Shown: piece by piece, positions 11,001 through 20,439 of the stretch
How positions within the stretch are numbered: the stretch's first letter is position 1
How the letters are laid out: each line of letters starts with the position of its first letter
Source of the DNA: Thiothrix winogradskyi
Lineage (GTDB): Bacteria > Pseudomonadota > Gammaproteobacteria > Thiotrichales > Thiotrichaceae
Assembly (NCBI RefSeq): GCF_021650935.1
Contig: NZ_CP091244.1
Coordinates: forward strand, 1,922,001-1,986,000
DNA: 64,000 bases
Direction: 5' to 3'
Program-made: the position numbers and the translations under genes
The notes under the pieces: generated by a model
Databases searched by the model: none
What the model was told of the DNA's origin: nothing
What the model saw: only the letters and a program-made list of their open reading frames with translations

Positions 11001-12552
11001 ATATGAGGTCATTATTCGCCTTACTGATCAGGTTGATAAAACCCGAAAAGTTGAACCTTTGCCTGAATCAATGGAAGGACTTTACCGTGTTCTGCTTGAT
11101 CGGGCAGACAAGGTGCTGGAACAAGTACATGCGGCACAGAAAAAACTGGATCAGTGGGAACGCGACATCGAACACGCAGAAAGGCAGGCTAATGTCGGAT
11201 ATTTATTAAAGGCTGGTTCTCAGCTACTACGACAACAAGCTGTTTTTGTGGAAGAAGGCTGTTGGCCTGCCAAAATGCATGAGGATAGTCAGAAACTGTT
11301 GGCATTAGTGAAAGAATTTGTTGCCCAACGGATTGCCGCTTGGCTTCCTCGGCAAGGTTGTAACAGCATCCTTCAAGTTGGTGAATACAATCAACGCATG
11401 GAAAAGGCCGTGGCAAGCCTTAAACACCTGGGTTTTGCTGCCGAGTCTCAAAAACTCGAAAACTTGGCACGGGAAAGTGTTGCCCAAATCGAAGAGCGGG
11501 AGAAACACCGGGCTATCCTTGACCGGAGTAATGATTACCCTCTCCAACCAGACCCAACCGACTCAACACCAGTACGCACACTGCGTGACGAAATAGCGAC
11601 GGGTGATGCCTTGATTGAAGGCATTCGCCAAACCCACCCGGTGCTAAAACAGGATGAAATAAATTCGCGTGTAACAGCTATCCAACACCGCCAGACCCGG
11701 CTACGGGAAGCAGTACGCCGACATACCGATGCGTTTGGGAAAATCTTTGCGCAATCCATCACCAGTCAGGCTGAATTAGAAGAAACACTGGTTCGGGTAA
11801 AGCGTTTGCAGAACATCTTTGTGGGAACACCGGATGCACAGGAAGTACAAGACCTGAAAGCACAACTGGAACGTATTCGTGCCGATGTATCTGCATGGGA
11901 ATGTCAAGATGTGGGTGTGGAGCGTCTGGAAGCATTACTGCAACACCAGACGCTGGGACAACTGGCAGAACTTGATGCTTACCTGCAAGAACAAGAAATT
12001 GACCCCGCATGGGAAATGGCAGCAGTGTATCAGGCTATTGCTAGCGAACGTATTGAGGTTGCACGCAAGCGTTCAGCAGACTGGCTTGCCCCCAGGCTAG
12101 GATTATTGCCGCAGGTTGCTGATCTGGATAGAAACCGTTGTGCTAGCCTTGAAAGGGAGCTTCAGGCCGCGCCCGGTTATTTGGCGGAAAAGGATCAGGA
12201 AAAGGTTGCCGAAATACTCCACCTGGTTAGCCAACGCCGTACTGAACTGGAAGAGGATGCCCGCAGCAAGCAGGTAAAGGTTTGGCTTGCACAATTTCTG
12301 AGTTTGCAAAATATTGAGGTTTTGTCCAGACCTGAAACTGAGCAGTGGTTAAAGTCATTACGAAACCCGCCAGACGATGCCAAGCCAGATGAATTGTCAG
12401 TATTGCAACCTATTGAAACCCAACTGACCGCGCATCTTGATCAGATGAGCATGGATGAAATCATTGCACGCATTGAGAGGTTGCCAGTGAGAGCCCAACG
12501 TAAATTAGTCCTACTACTTTCGCAGCGCCTGATGGAGCAACAGGATGCCTGA
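8050..12552 (+). CDS. BrxC/PglY-like giant P-loop ATPase
   Basis: About 1500 residues. The N-terminal third carries a P-loop ATPase with Walker A GYGSGKSHL near residue 95 and Walker B NVVIMFDEFGRYLEY near 275. The GSGKSH form is typical of BrxC/PglY and related DUF499/DUF6079 defence ATPases. The second half (from about residue 1000) is rich in Glu, Gln, Leu and Arg heptads and probably forms long coiled coils. The ATG at 8050, preceded by CAGGGGCAGGGA, is preferred over a TTG at 8032. The end overlaps the methyltransferase gene by eight bases. In BREX, BrxC/PglY proteins are essential ATPases of unclear mechanism; here the protein sits with phosphorothioation-associated partners rather than PglX/PglZ, which is unusual. 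The exact family is uncertain. Confidence 0.62.
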   Translation: MKIGDLVSFHSENFFDGAVQLRWVSDRPEQAKQAANAFVFHGPRYHGAADAETDGIAGGYRLKDSASFVHELLGSIQGGLHGEEHNPYWLVVAGYGSGKSHLALTCATLLAEPTSATAQSIIANITKADEELGLKVQQAIDALERPALVITLDGMSGFHLGNALTQATLSQLQQHGVDTGAILALSPRFQLAEQFVERNYAFRTTRFAERLPGMSAEAIYAHLRNNNEDVYTAVDELYSETNGSHIPVVGQESAQELLNTLCEVYCGPEGAFSNVVIMFDEFGRYLEYAAEKPLLAGDAALQQVFQGVQDNSNKIRFVGFIQYELKAYLKRFGSADLRQLQRYITRFDSAQKWYLSTNLETLFAHMIGKKQAVLDGVWQDTASQRSNETARQLMSHALPGYVRFPVWTDPEKFSRVIAQGCWPLHPLATWFLTRQRDVVQSRSALTFIKEMVERIASEDALIAGRLRQVSAAELVLQSMLPEMIAAERETGGVVAETLQLLLEKFQAHLNADQRLALAGVAILERMRVGKLDQERMNRLLAEACALPLQQLDRALISLSQELGAIEWNRDLGQYELIADASTRGQFQQWLRQQQAKLNSDSIRELFMRRGALDMGLETTLSVPDFAQHKQISTPDWQFKPHLAHSQNIDKVVAGAFHDWKKASLPTDPKGNVIYLYIQPNEDVSVLDAKVNAVLQKELKNAAANKAPVWIIGLSDTSASLAEHLGRLYLFDEKITEADKERFRRFVPEEKDRSDRAIKEAVQDVIKQRLFWIAGFSSIPAGRLKHVGEAVFDAVYPQTVPFPFDGFASSAGAGAADCAQLTRSLVSRQVNGAWIQAQPRKLQNRVTTLLNQGWGSLRTSGQLADPSNPQAKIAYEHLVKLHQDNPSQTLLQSFQMLLAPPYGMNAASAGLLLGLFLGLETPPRRIEYNHQMVAAGDWLTDAFPAQKGKHFLDQTVLGKSAVRFLSADAAGRWRQLLNQWEAEQQYEVIIRLTDQVDKTRKVEPLPESMEGLYRVLLDRADKVLEQVHAAQKKLDQWERDIEHAERQANVGYLLKAGSQLLRQQAVFVEEGCWPAKMHEDSQKLLALVKEFVAQRIAAWLPRQGCNSILQVGEYNQRMEKAVASLKHLGFAAESQKLENLARESVAQIEEREKHRAILDRSNDYPLQPDPTDSTPVRTLRDEIATGDALIEGIRQTHPVLKQDEINSRVTAIQHRQTRLREAVRRHTDAFGKIFAQSITSQAELEETLVRVKRLQNIFVGTPDAQEVQDLKAQLERIRADVSAWECQDVGVERLEALLQHQTLGQLAELDAYLQEQEIDPAWEMAAVYQAIASERIEVARKRSADWLAPRLGLLPQVADLDRNRCASLERELQAAPGYLAEKDQEKVAEILHLVSQRRTELEEDARSKQVKVWLAQFLSLQNIEVLSRPETEQWLKSLRNPPDDAKPDELSVLQPIETQLTAHLDQMSMDEIIARIERLPVRAQRKLVLLLSQRLMEQQDA

Positions 12553-15097
12553 TACAGGCAGCAAATCTCACCAGAGCCTTTTGGGCAAGCAGGTTGGCTT
12601 TCATACGTATTGGCATCATACCATGACTGTTTTGCAGCCTTCCGCTGTCCAGCGTTTGGTGGCGGAAGCAGAGAATATTGCGGGAGCGGTGGCAGGCAAA
12701 GACTTCAATATTATCAAGTTTGCCCAAACCGAAGATTCGGTGTCGTTACTGGATTACCTCGGTTTTTTCGATGACCCGTTCCCTGCGTTGGGTTGGAGTT
12801 GGGGGGTAGATTTAGTCACGAAAACGGTGAAGCGACGCAGCTATGCGGAATCGCTCAATCCCCCCATTCTGCACCGCAAAGAGCTATTTCTTCCGTCTGA
12901 TCATCCGCGCATCCCGGAATATCGGGCGCTAACCGAAAGTGCCGAACAACTGGGTTTGTTTGAAAACAGCCGTACTATCGGTTTCCGGCTGGCATGGAAT
13001 GCTTTGATTGAGGCGCGTGGCTACTTTCTGGATGGGCATCAGCTCCTTCCCATTGGCAATGAGGCGAATGCTGATGATGGGCATCATGATGTTGCCGCCG
13101 ATGCCGAGCAAACCGTCATGCGGCATCGCACCGCCTTAACCCGTTACAACCTCTCAGCCCCCATGCAGGCACTTGCCCGTTTCGGGTTCCTGGATGGACA
13201 GAAGTCCATTTTTGACTACGGGTGCGGCAAAGGTGACGATGTTCGCAACCTGCTTGCTAACCAGCTTGAGGCGGCAGGATGGGATCCGCATTTCGCTCCC
13301 GACCAACCCAAGAAAACGGCACACATTGTCAATTTGGGCTTCGTCATCAATGTCATCGAAAATATTGAGGAACGGGCTGATGCTTTGGCGGGTGCATTTG
13401 CGCTTGCAGAGGAATTGCTGGTTGTCTCAGCAATGCTCTATAACCAAAATTCGTTCAAGGGACAGCAGTATCAAGACGGGGTGCTGACTGCCCACAATAC
13501 CTTCCAGAAATACTACTCACAAGGCGAACTGAAAGCCTTCATTGACGAGATTCTATCAGCCGATGCCATTCCTATCGGGCCGGGGATTTTCTTTGTTTTC
13601 CAGGATAGTGAAGCAGAACAACGTTTCCTGTTAGGTCGGCAACGCAGTCGAGCTAACTTATTACGTTTAACCCAAAGACCTGCACCAGAACCGCGCATTT
13701 CTGTCCGCGATCAGAAATATCAGGCCAGACTGGAAGCTATCGAGCCATTACGCAACCGTTGGCTGCTCTTGGGTCGCCAACCCCACAAGAGCGAAGTCGA
13801 TGATCTGGTTGAACTGACCAACGCCTTTGGATCGGTTTCCAAGGCATTGCACTTTGTGGTCAGCGAGACAGATGCTGACTTGTTAGCTCGCGCTCGCCAG
13901 AACCGCATGAATGACCTGCTGGTTTACTTTGCGTTGTACACCTTTAGCCGCCGGAAACCTTACAGCCGATTGGATGCTACTCTCCAGCTCGATATTAAGG
14001 CGTTTTTTGGCAACTACCTTCAGGCACTGGAGCAGGGCAGGGCATTGTTATTCCAATTGGGTAACAGCAAAGCCATCGAAGCAGATTGCCAAGCGGCTGC
14101 CGAACAGGGTATTGGTTACTACGATGAAGAACACGCCTTATCTTTGCCCAGTGACCAGGTTGAACGCTTGTCACCCTTGTTGCGTACTTACATTGGCTGT
14201 GCAGTCATTTTGTACGGCGACATTTCCCAAGCTGATTTGGTCAAAATACACATCGAAAGCGGCAAGCTCAGCCTGATGCGTTATGACGACTTTAGCGGGA
14301 GTGCCATACCGCGATTACTGGAGCGCGTGAAAATAAAGTTCAGGACGCTGGATTTCGACTACTTCAGCTACGGTGAAGACTACGAACCCACCTATTTGTA
14401 TTTGAAGTCACGTTACCTGAATGAAGATTTACCCGGCTATGCCGAACAGCTTGAGTTTGACGAAAAACTTCAGGCGTTGGGTTTGTTCAACTTTGCCGGT
14501 TATGGCCCAAAGCCACACGTTTTCCGGGAAAAGCTGGCAGCCGCACGGTGGGAAATTGACGGGCTGCAATTAATCCGCAGTCGCCGGATTCCTGAGCTGG
14601 ATGAACCTTGCGGGCAGCATTTCACTTATCGCTCGTTGATAGAGTGTGGTGAAACCTGGCAACGTACCAGAATGAGCAATCTGCCCCAGCAACCTGACAG
14701 CTATACCGCACTCCATGATTTGGTAACGGCAATCCTTGAGCCAGTGATTGATTACTTCGGCATGATCCGCCTCACTTACGGTTTCTGCTCTGCTGCCTTG
14801 GCAAAGGAGATTCCGGGTTGCATTGCCCCAAAACTGGATCAACACGCCGCCTATGAATTGAACCGTTTGGGCAACCCTATTTGCCCTCGTTTAGGCGCAG
14901 CCGTCGATTTCATTGTTGACGATGAAGATATGCTGGAAGTGGCGGAATGGTTAGCGGAGAACACCCCGTTTGACCGGCTGTATTTTTACGGCAGCGACAA
15001 ACCCGTGCATGTCAGTTACGGCCCGGAAAAGAAGGGTGAGTTTGTTGAGATGCGGGTGGGTTCTTCGGGCAGGCTGGTTCCGTTTGTACGACGGTAG
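12545..15097 (+). CDS. DNA phosphorothioation-associated putative methyltransferase
   Basis: 850 residues. The central domain matches the family named DNA phosphorothioation-associated putative methyltransferase: HRTALTRYNLS, then SAM motif I FDYGCGKGDDVRNL near residue 225, GWDPHF, and VNLGFVINVIENIEERADAL. The N-terminal 170 residues and the C-terminal 450 are extra to the methyltransferase core and have no motif I recognise. Family members occur beside dnd genes; their substrate (DNA or other) is not known. The gene overlaps the giant ATPase by eight bases (ATGCCTGA) and is the last of the operon, meeting a gene on the other strand eight bases later without a visible terminator. Confidence 0.8.
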   Translation: MPDTGSKSHQSLLGKQVGFHTYWHHTMTVLQPSAVQRLVAEAENIAGAVAGKDFNIIKFAQTEDSVSLLDYLGFFDDPFPALGWSWGVDLVTKTVKRRSYAESLNPPILHRKELFLPSDHPRIPEYRALTESAEQLGLFENSRTIGFRLAWNALIEARGYFLDGHQLLPIGNEANADDGHHDVAADAEQTVMRHRTALTRYNLSAPMQALARFGFLDGQKSIFDYGCGKGDDVRNLLANQLEAAGWDPHFAPDQPKKTAHIVNLGFVINVIENIEERADALAGAFALAEELLVVSAMLYNQNSFKGQQYQDGVLTAHNTFQKYYSQGELKAFIDEILSADAIPIGPGIFFVFQDSEAEQRFLLGRQRSRANLLRLTQRPAPEPRISVRDQKYQARLEAIEPLRNRWLLLGRQPHKSEVDDLVELTNAFGSVSKALHFVVSETDADLLARARQNRMNDLLVYFALYTFSRRKPYSRLDATLQLDIKAFFGNYLQALEQGRALLFQLGNSKAIEADCQAAAEQGIGYYDEEHALSLPSDQVERLSPLLRTYIGCAVILYGDISQADLVKIHIESGKLSLMRYDDFSGSAIPRLLERVKIKFRTLDFDYFSYGEDYEPTYLYLKSRYLNEDLPGYAEQLEFDEKLQALGLFNFAGYGPKPHVFREKLAAARWEIDGLQLIRSRRIPELDEPCGQHFTYRSLIECGETWQRTRMSNLPQQPDSYTALHDLVTAILEPVIDYFGMIRLTYGFCSAALAKEIPGCIAPKLDQHAAYELNRLGNPICPRLGAAVDFIVDDEDMLEVAEWLAENTPFDRLYFYGSDKPVHVSYGPEKKGEFVEMRVGSSGRLVPFVRR

Positions 15098-15105
15098 TTC
15101 TGCTT

Positions 15106-16464
15106 TCAATTGCCCACCACCACATTCCCAAATGGCGGATCAGCCATCCCATCCTTCCTCAACTGTACCGCCACCACCTGCTTCGGCCTGATATGCTTCA
15201 GCGTCTCCACACTAATCCGCAACTTGCTGGTTGCCCGCTGCCAGTGGCTACCATGCAACCCCAAAATCAGCGTAGACCCCACATTGGTCAGGAAACTGTC
15301 CGGGAAATCCGTCGGGCTTTGGCTGGCACACCACAGCCCAATCCCAAACTTTCGCGCTTCCCGCGCAATCACATTGATAATGTCATCGTCATCCTTGCTG
15401 AAAAACTTGTGCGCTTCATCCAGAAAAATGACGTGGCGCAATTCCGTGCCACTGCGGGTTGCCCCGGCTTGTTTGTGGCGCTCAAAGATGGCACGCAGCC
15501 GCAACTTCACAAACAACACCTGCTGTTCCGTGCTCAATGACTTGATCTGGTGTACCCGTGCTTGGGCGTTGCCAAACGGTGGCGGGTTGGCGCGGAATAT
15601 CCCCGCCGAGTTGAGCAGTTCCAGCCGTTGCAATACGCTGGCAAGGGTATCCGCCGAATCGTACTTGAGCATATCCTCCAGCTCCCGCCCGGTCTGCATG
15701 GCGGCAATGAACTCGGCATAGCTGCTGGTGCAATGCTCTTTGCTGGTGTTGACCTGTTTCCCCAGCTTATCCAATTCATCGTCACTGCTAGCTTTGGCGT
15801 ATTTGCCTTGCAAGGTAGTGAGGCGTTTGTACTGGCGGGTAAGCTGTTCCAGCGCACTGATGCACGGGTTGTCGCCACCAATGTTCAGCGCGGTGAGCTT
15901 GCGCCGCCCGTAGCTTTTGAGGTCATCCAGTGTGGGGTAATACTGCTTTAAGGCTGCCCAGTTGCGGGCATCGGTCAGTTGCTTGCGTTGCGCTTCGGTG
16001 ATGCTGTCCCGCTGCCACGACGGCGGGTTATCGGGGTAAATGCCCGCCAGCGCGTAAGTGTCCAGCAACAGGTTGCGCAGCACCATTTCCTGCCTCACCC
16101 CCAGTTGCGGGGACGCCTCCCGCAGCAAACCTACCAAGTATTCGGTTTGGCGGTTGACCCCGCCCGTGTGTGGGTCGGTATCCAGTTCCAACGGGTTATA
16201 GCCATAGCCGGTAGCCTGCGAATAACGGCAAGCCGTTACGCCGGGGATGCGTTCCAACTCGTCATGCACATCAAACACATCCACCTCAATGCCTGCCTGT
16301 GCCGCACTGCCCAACAAGCGGCTGGACTGGAAGGACTTGCCTGTGCCGCTCATCCCGCATACCAGCAAATGCGCATTGATCAGCTTGTCCGGCTCGTAGT
16401 TGACCGGGTAATCCTGCTGCTTTTGGCGCAAGTGGTATTCGGACTTCCCCAGGTAGTGCTTCAT
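15106..16464 (-). CDS. HerA/VirB4-like ATP-binding protein of a conjugative element
   Basis: 452 residues with Walker A CGMSGTGKS at 36-44 and Walker B HVIFLDEAHKFF near residue 345, followed by ARKFGIGLWCASQSP, a typical HerA/TraG-like third motif. This places it among DUF87-type ATPases. It starts directly after the stop of the DUF4400-type membrane gene, within the relaxase-TraD-membrane protein order of SXT-like integrating elements, so a role in DNA transfer is likely. However, it lies tail-to-tail with the defence operon, and HerA ATPases also serve in defence (for example with SIR2 or NurA partners), so a defence role cannot be excluded. Confidence 0.7.
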   Translation of the reverse strand: MKHYLGKSEYHLRQKQQDYPVNYEPDKLINAHLLVCGMSGTGKSFQSSRLLGSAAQAGIEVDVFDVHDELERIPGVTACRYSQATGYGYNPLELDTDPHTGGVNRQTEYLVGLLREASPQLGVRQEMVLRNLLLDTYALAGIYPDNPPSWQRDSITEAQRKQLTDARNWAALKQYYPTLDDLKSYGRRKLTALNIGGDNPCISALEQLTRQYKRLTTLQGKYAKASSDDELDKLGKQVNTSKEHCTSSYAEFIAAMQTGRELEDMLKYDSADTLASVLQRLELLNSAGIFRANPPPFGNAQARVHQIKSLSTEQQVLFVKLRLRAIFERHKQAGATRSGTELRHVIFLDEAHKFFSKDDDDIINVIAREARKFGIGLWCASQSPTDFPDSFLTNVGSTLILGLHGSHWQRATSKLRISVETLKHIRPKQVVAVQLRKDGMADPPFGNVVVGN

Positions 16465-17136
16465 CTACAGGTACTTTTTGAAATAGCCGACAGCCAAGCG
16501 GGTTGCCAGTGCCACCAATAACAGGGCAGGGGGGATCACCCAGTGTGGGTCAATCACGATGGGCGGCAACAGGTACAGCACCCAAACGCCACGCAAGGTG
16601 TTACTGAAGCCGTGCTTGGCAACATGGTAAATCAGCCCGGATTCGCGCCCGACACTGGTACGGCGTTTGTACCAGCCCAGTAACCCATCGGTCGCCGCCG
16701 CTAGCATCACCACCCCAAACAACGGCGCAGACAGTGCCAGCACCGCCAGCCGTTGGGCAAACAGCAATACGCCGATATAAGCCGTTTGTAGTTGTTGCCA
16801 GAAACCGTGTGCCAACCCTTGCCCAAAGTCACGACCACTCCCGGTAATCACCGCCGCTGTTGGCTCTGCACCTAACACCAGAAAATCATGCAAACCCGAC
16901 CATACAAAAGTGGGCTGGTACACCCATGCCTGCACCGTCTTGATGAAGGCAAGCCCTTGTGGGTTTGAAAGTTTGGCAATGATCTGGCTTTCCGCCGCCA
17001 GATTGTGCTGGAACACCGCCACACCCCGTACCGCAGGCCAAGGCCAGAACACGTACACCATGTCCACCAGCAGTGCCAGCAGGAAAACCAACATGAACCA
17101 CTTCACGTACCACAACAGTCCCGTGACCTTTTCCAT
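16465..17136 (-). CDS. DUF4400/TIGR03747-type conjugative element membrane protein
   Basis: 223 residues with an N-terminal membrane segment (about 10-32), a long middle loop, two further hydrophobic segments (about 135-155 and 180-210) and a conserved-looking GWYKRRTSVGRESGLIYHVAKH stretch. Length and pattern fit the integrating-conjugative-element membrane protein family next to TraD in SXT/R391-like modules. The start ATG overlaps the traD stop by one base (TGATG). Function in the mating apparatus is inferred from context. Confidence 0.75.
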   Translation of the reverse strand: MEKVTGLLWYVKWFMLVFLLALLVDMVYVFWPWPAVRGVAVFQHNLAAESQIIAKLSNPQGLAFIKTVQAWVYQPTFVWSGLHDFLVLGAEPTAAVITGSGRDFGQGLAHGFWQQLQTAYIGVLLFAQRLAVLALSAPLFGVVMLAAATDGLLGWYKRRTSVGRESGLIYHVAKHGFSNTLRGVWVLYLLPPIVIDPHWVIPPALLLVALATRLAVGYFKKYL

Positions 17137-17265
17137 CAGACATCCTCCCCACGGGTTTCCTTGACCCAGCGGATAATGGCTTGCATATCCTTGGGCAATA
17201 GCGGGTCAGTCCCCGCCAACGGTAAGCGCAGCTTGAACAGCTTGCCACCATCCAGCAGCGCGAAG

Positions 17266-18535
17266 GGGAACCTCTAAAAACCCACTGATACCCACACAAA
17301 TGTGAGAAAATGCTCATCTGAGCCACCGCCCCGTTACTAGCCATGCCCAAGAAAAGTGCCATCAAAACCAGTCTGTTTGCCGCCGAAGAGCGTGAACAGA
17401 AACTCGACCGCAAGGGCGACCTGCTGTCCACGCTGAACCAGCACGTCAACTTTGTCGCCTTGGCAGCAGAAATCGACCACATCGCCCCACGCCCAAGTGA
17501 CAAGCGAGGAGGCCGTCCACCCTACCCAACGGAACTGATGGTACGGGTCTTGGTGTTGCAACACCTGTACAACCTGTCGGACGAGGCATTGGAATACCAA
17601 TTGCTTGACCGGCTGTCGTTCCAACGGTTTTGTGGCCTGCGTCATTCCAGCACGATCCCGGATGCCAATACCTTGTGGGTATTCCGTGAACGGATCAGTG
17701 CGGCAGGTGGTGCGGATGCCCTGTTTGATGCCGTCCAACGGCAATTACAACAACACGGTTTTATTGCCCGTGGTGGTCAAATCGTCGATGCCACGCTGGT
17801 GGAAGCCCCTAAACAACATTTCCACAAAGAAGAAAAAGCGCTGTTGGAACAAGCGGCAACACCCGCTGGCTGGACACCTGCCCAACGTCGCCAAAAGGAT
17901 ACGGAAGCAAGCTGGACGAAAAAACACGGCAAAAGCTACCACGGCTACAAACTCAGTATCAGTGCCGATCGGAAATACAAACTCATCCGCAAACGCCACA
18001 TCAGCACCGCCAAAGAGCATGACACCAACCATTTTGAAGCGGTGCTTGACCGAGCCAACACCAGCCGTGACGTATGGGCGGACAAAGGTTATGAAGACCA
18101 ATCCCGTGAACAACGCCTCAACCAAGGTAGCTGGCGGTTACACATCCAGCACAAAGCCAAGAAAGGCAAGCCGCAATCCGACTGCCAGAAACGCCGCAAC
18201 ACCCGCATCGCCAGACCCCGCGCACGGGTTGAGCATGTGTTTGGGTCAATCTGTGCGATGGGTGGCAAAGCCATCCGCAGCATTGGGTTGGCACGGGCAG
18301 TATTCGGCCTCAGCATCAAAGCAACCGTGTATAACCTGCGTCGGCTCTGTTCGCTCAGAGAGGGCGGAGTTGTGCCCATTTGATGGAGAAATTCCCGAAA
18401 AAACAGCAAAAATGCGGAAAAACAACCTGATTGTGGCTTGGTGTGCTAAAAATTGAGATGGGTTGGTGTTTTTTTAACAAAATGCCGATAGGCCAACGCT
18501 AACCGTTGCAATACGCCGGGTTTTTAGAGGTTCCC
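17266..18535 (+). mobile_element. IS5-family insertion sequence, copy A (1270 bp)
   Basis: Perfect 18-bp terminal inverted repeats, GGGAACCTCTAAAAACCC, bound a single transposase gene. The flanks GAAG (17262-17265 and 18536-18539) are direct repeats and read as a 4-bp target duplication; because of the outermost bases, a 6-bp CGAAGG with 17-bp ends is an equal reading. It is nearly identical to the element at 57239-58507, differing by one substitution and one base of length. About 150 bases between the transposase stop and the right end hold no gene. Confidence 0.95.
17343..18383 (+). CDS. IS5-family DDE transposase (intact copy)
   Basis: 346 residues with an N-terminal helix-turn-helix region containing RGGRPPYPTELMVRVLVLQHLYNLSDEALEYQLLDRLSFQRFCGL-type sequence characteristic of IS5 transposases. 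The catalytic triad is seen as D in QIVDATLVEAP, D in VWADKGYED and E in RARVEHVFG. The reading frame is intact, so this copy may still be mobile and could also act on the frameshifted copy at 57.2 kb. Confidence 0.93.
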   Translation: MPKKSAIKTSLFAAEEREQKLDRKGDLLSTLNQHVNFVALAAEIDHIAPRPSDKRGGRPPYPTELMVRVLVLQHLYNLSDEALEYQLLDRLSFQRFCGLRHSSTIPDANTLWVFRERISAAGGADALFDAVQRQLQQHGFIARGGQIVDATLVEAPKQHFHKEEKALLEQAATPAGWTPAQRRQKDTEASWTKKHGKSYHGYKLSISADRKYKLIRKRHISTAKEHDTNHFEAVLDRANTSRDVWADKGYEDQSREQRLNQGSWRLHIQHKAKKGKPQSDCQKRRNTRIARPRARVEHVFGSICAMGGKAIRSIGLARAVFGLSIKATVYNLRRLCSLREGGVVPI

Positions 18536-20439
18536 GAAGGCTTGCCCCTTGGGTAATTGCACCAAATCCGCCGGGGTAAGGATGTCGGCTTCTGCTTCGG
18601 TGATGCGGTCGGAATTGCTGGCAGTGAAATCCACGCTGGAATCCGGGTCGTTATTGTCCGTAGCAGCGGATTGCGCGGTCTTGGTGTAGATGCGCACCTT
18701 CGCCAATTGGTCGGTCAGCACCGCCGCCGTTTCTTCGTTTTTCACCCGCAGCATGATCAGGGTATTGAGGTTGCCGACGATTTGCCCCGCTTTGGGTTTC
18801 TCACCTATCCCGGCTTCGATGTCGGACGCAGTTTGGGTGTAGGCCGTGACCTGTACCCCGGAACCACCGGCCTTGTTGAGCAGCGGGATGAACTCATTGC
18901 CCACCAGTTCGTTGAATTCGTCGGCATGGATGGCGATTTTCGCCCGCCGATGCCCCGGCATTTCTGGCAAGCCCAAGTTGTCGCCGTGCTTGTAGAGTTG
19001 CCCGGCGATGGAGGTGAGGTCGGCAAACATTGAATTGCCCACCGCACCTGCGACTTCCGCATCCGAGAGCGCATCCAGCCCGACGTAGACCACGCCTTTT
19101 GCGCGGATCACTTCCATCCAGTCCAGAATCGGACGCGGGTCATGGCGGTCAGCATAATCCGGGGCGAGCAGTTCGCCGGACTTGCCGGAGGTGAGCTTTT
19201 CCAGCAAGGGCAACAGTGAGGCGGTGAGCTTATCGAAATAGGTCTTGTCGTACTCGAAGGCTGACCGTAGCCCATCCGCTACCGGGTCATACAAGTCGCG
19301 GCTTTTTGCCAATTGGGTGTAGGCAATTGCTTTGAAGTCGCGGCTTTTGAGCGCCATGGTCAGGGTCTTGGGGTCAATGTTCTGGGCGATGGTGTTGACC
19401 TGTTCGCGCCAGTTTTCAATGCCTTCGCGGTCAAACCAGAAGGCGTAATACTCCATCATCAGCGGTTCGATATTGGTGACATAGCGGGCAATGGCGGTGT
19501 AATCCGGTCGCCGTCCCAGTGCTACCAGCGCGTTGGAGACGATATTGGTGAAACGCCAGGCGAATTCCTTGAAAGTGGCAGAGTTGCCGGAACCGGGGAG
19601 TTGCCCGGCAATCCGTGAGGCGACTTCGGTGATGCGCCCGAAACTGCCCACCGGGTTGTAGCGTTCGGAAATGTCGGGGAAACCGAGGTGGAAGATGTGG
19701 AACTGTTCCAGCCGCCCGGCACGTTTGCATTCCGCCCACATCCGCGCCAGCAGTTCGGTGTCGCCCTTGGGGTCGAACACCACCACGATTTCACCGCGCC
19801 GAATGTCTTGTGTCACCAGCAATTCTGCGAGGCGGGTTTTGCCTACGCGGGTGGTTCCCAATACCAGTGTGTGTGCCACTCGGTCGCCGAGGTCAATCCA
19901 GATGTCGCGTTCGTCTTCCACGCCGACACCGTGCAGGGCAGGGTCGCCACCGACCGGGGGCAGTGGCTTGACCACATTCCACCCGGCTGGGGAACGGGTC
20001 AGGTTGAGCAGCCACTGCATCCGGGGATTGTGTTCGTGGCGGATTTCGAGTGCCCGCGCCCACTGGTACAGCTTGCCGGGTTGTATCCAGACACGCCCAT
20101 CCGGCGAACGCGCTTCTACCAGCCGCTGGCTGTGGGTTTGCGTCCACTGGAAACCTTTGCCCAGAAACAGCTTGTGGCGTGACATCGGGATGGCAGCCGC
20201 ATCCAGCCCGTAGGTGGGCAGGCGCTTGAGGTTGCTGCGGTATTGCAGGATGCCCCAGCCCTGATAGAAGCGGTACAGTGCCAGTGGGATGAGGAGCAAT
20301 GCCGCCCAGATGGCGAGTTCCGGCAGCAACGGTGACAGCCGTGGGGCGTACAGGATCAGGACACTGGCGAGTACCAGCAGGATGACCGCCACCCACAGTT
20401 CCAGCGCCGGACGCAGGCGGTTGTCGAAGATGCGCTGGC

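Noticed and set aside
1..15097. Complete Dnd or BREX system
   Set aside because: No dndA-E, DptF/G, pglZ or pglX-like gene is in the window; only a DptH-like ATPase, DUF4007, a BrxC/PglY-like ATPase and a methyltransferase are seen.
17262..18539. 6-bp target duplication (CGAAGG) instead of 4-bp
   Set aside because: Sequence allows both because the outer bases coincide; the 4-bp reading with the longer 18-bp inverted repeats was preferred, as is usual for IS5 elements, but not proven.
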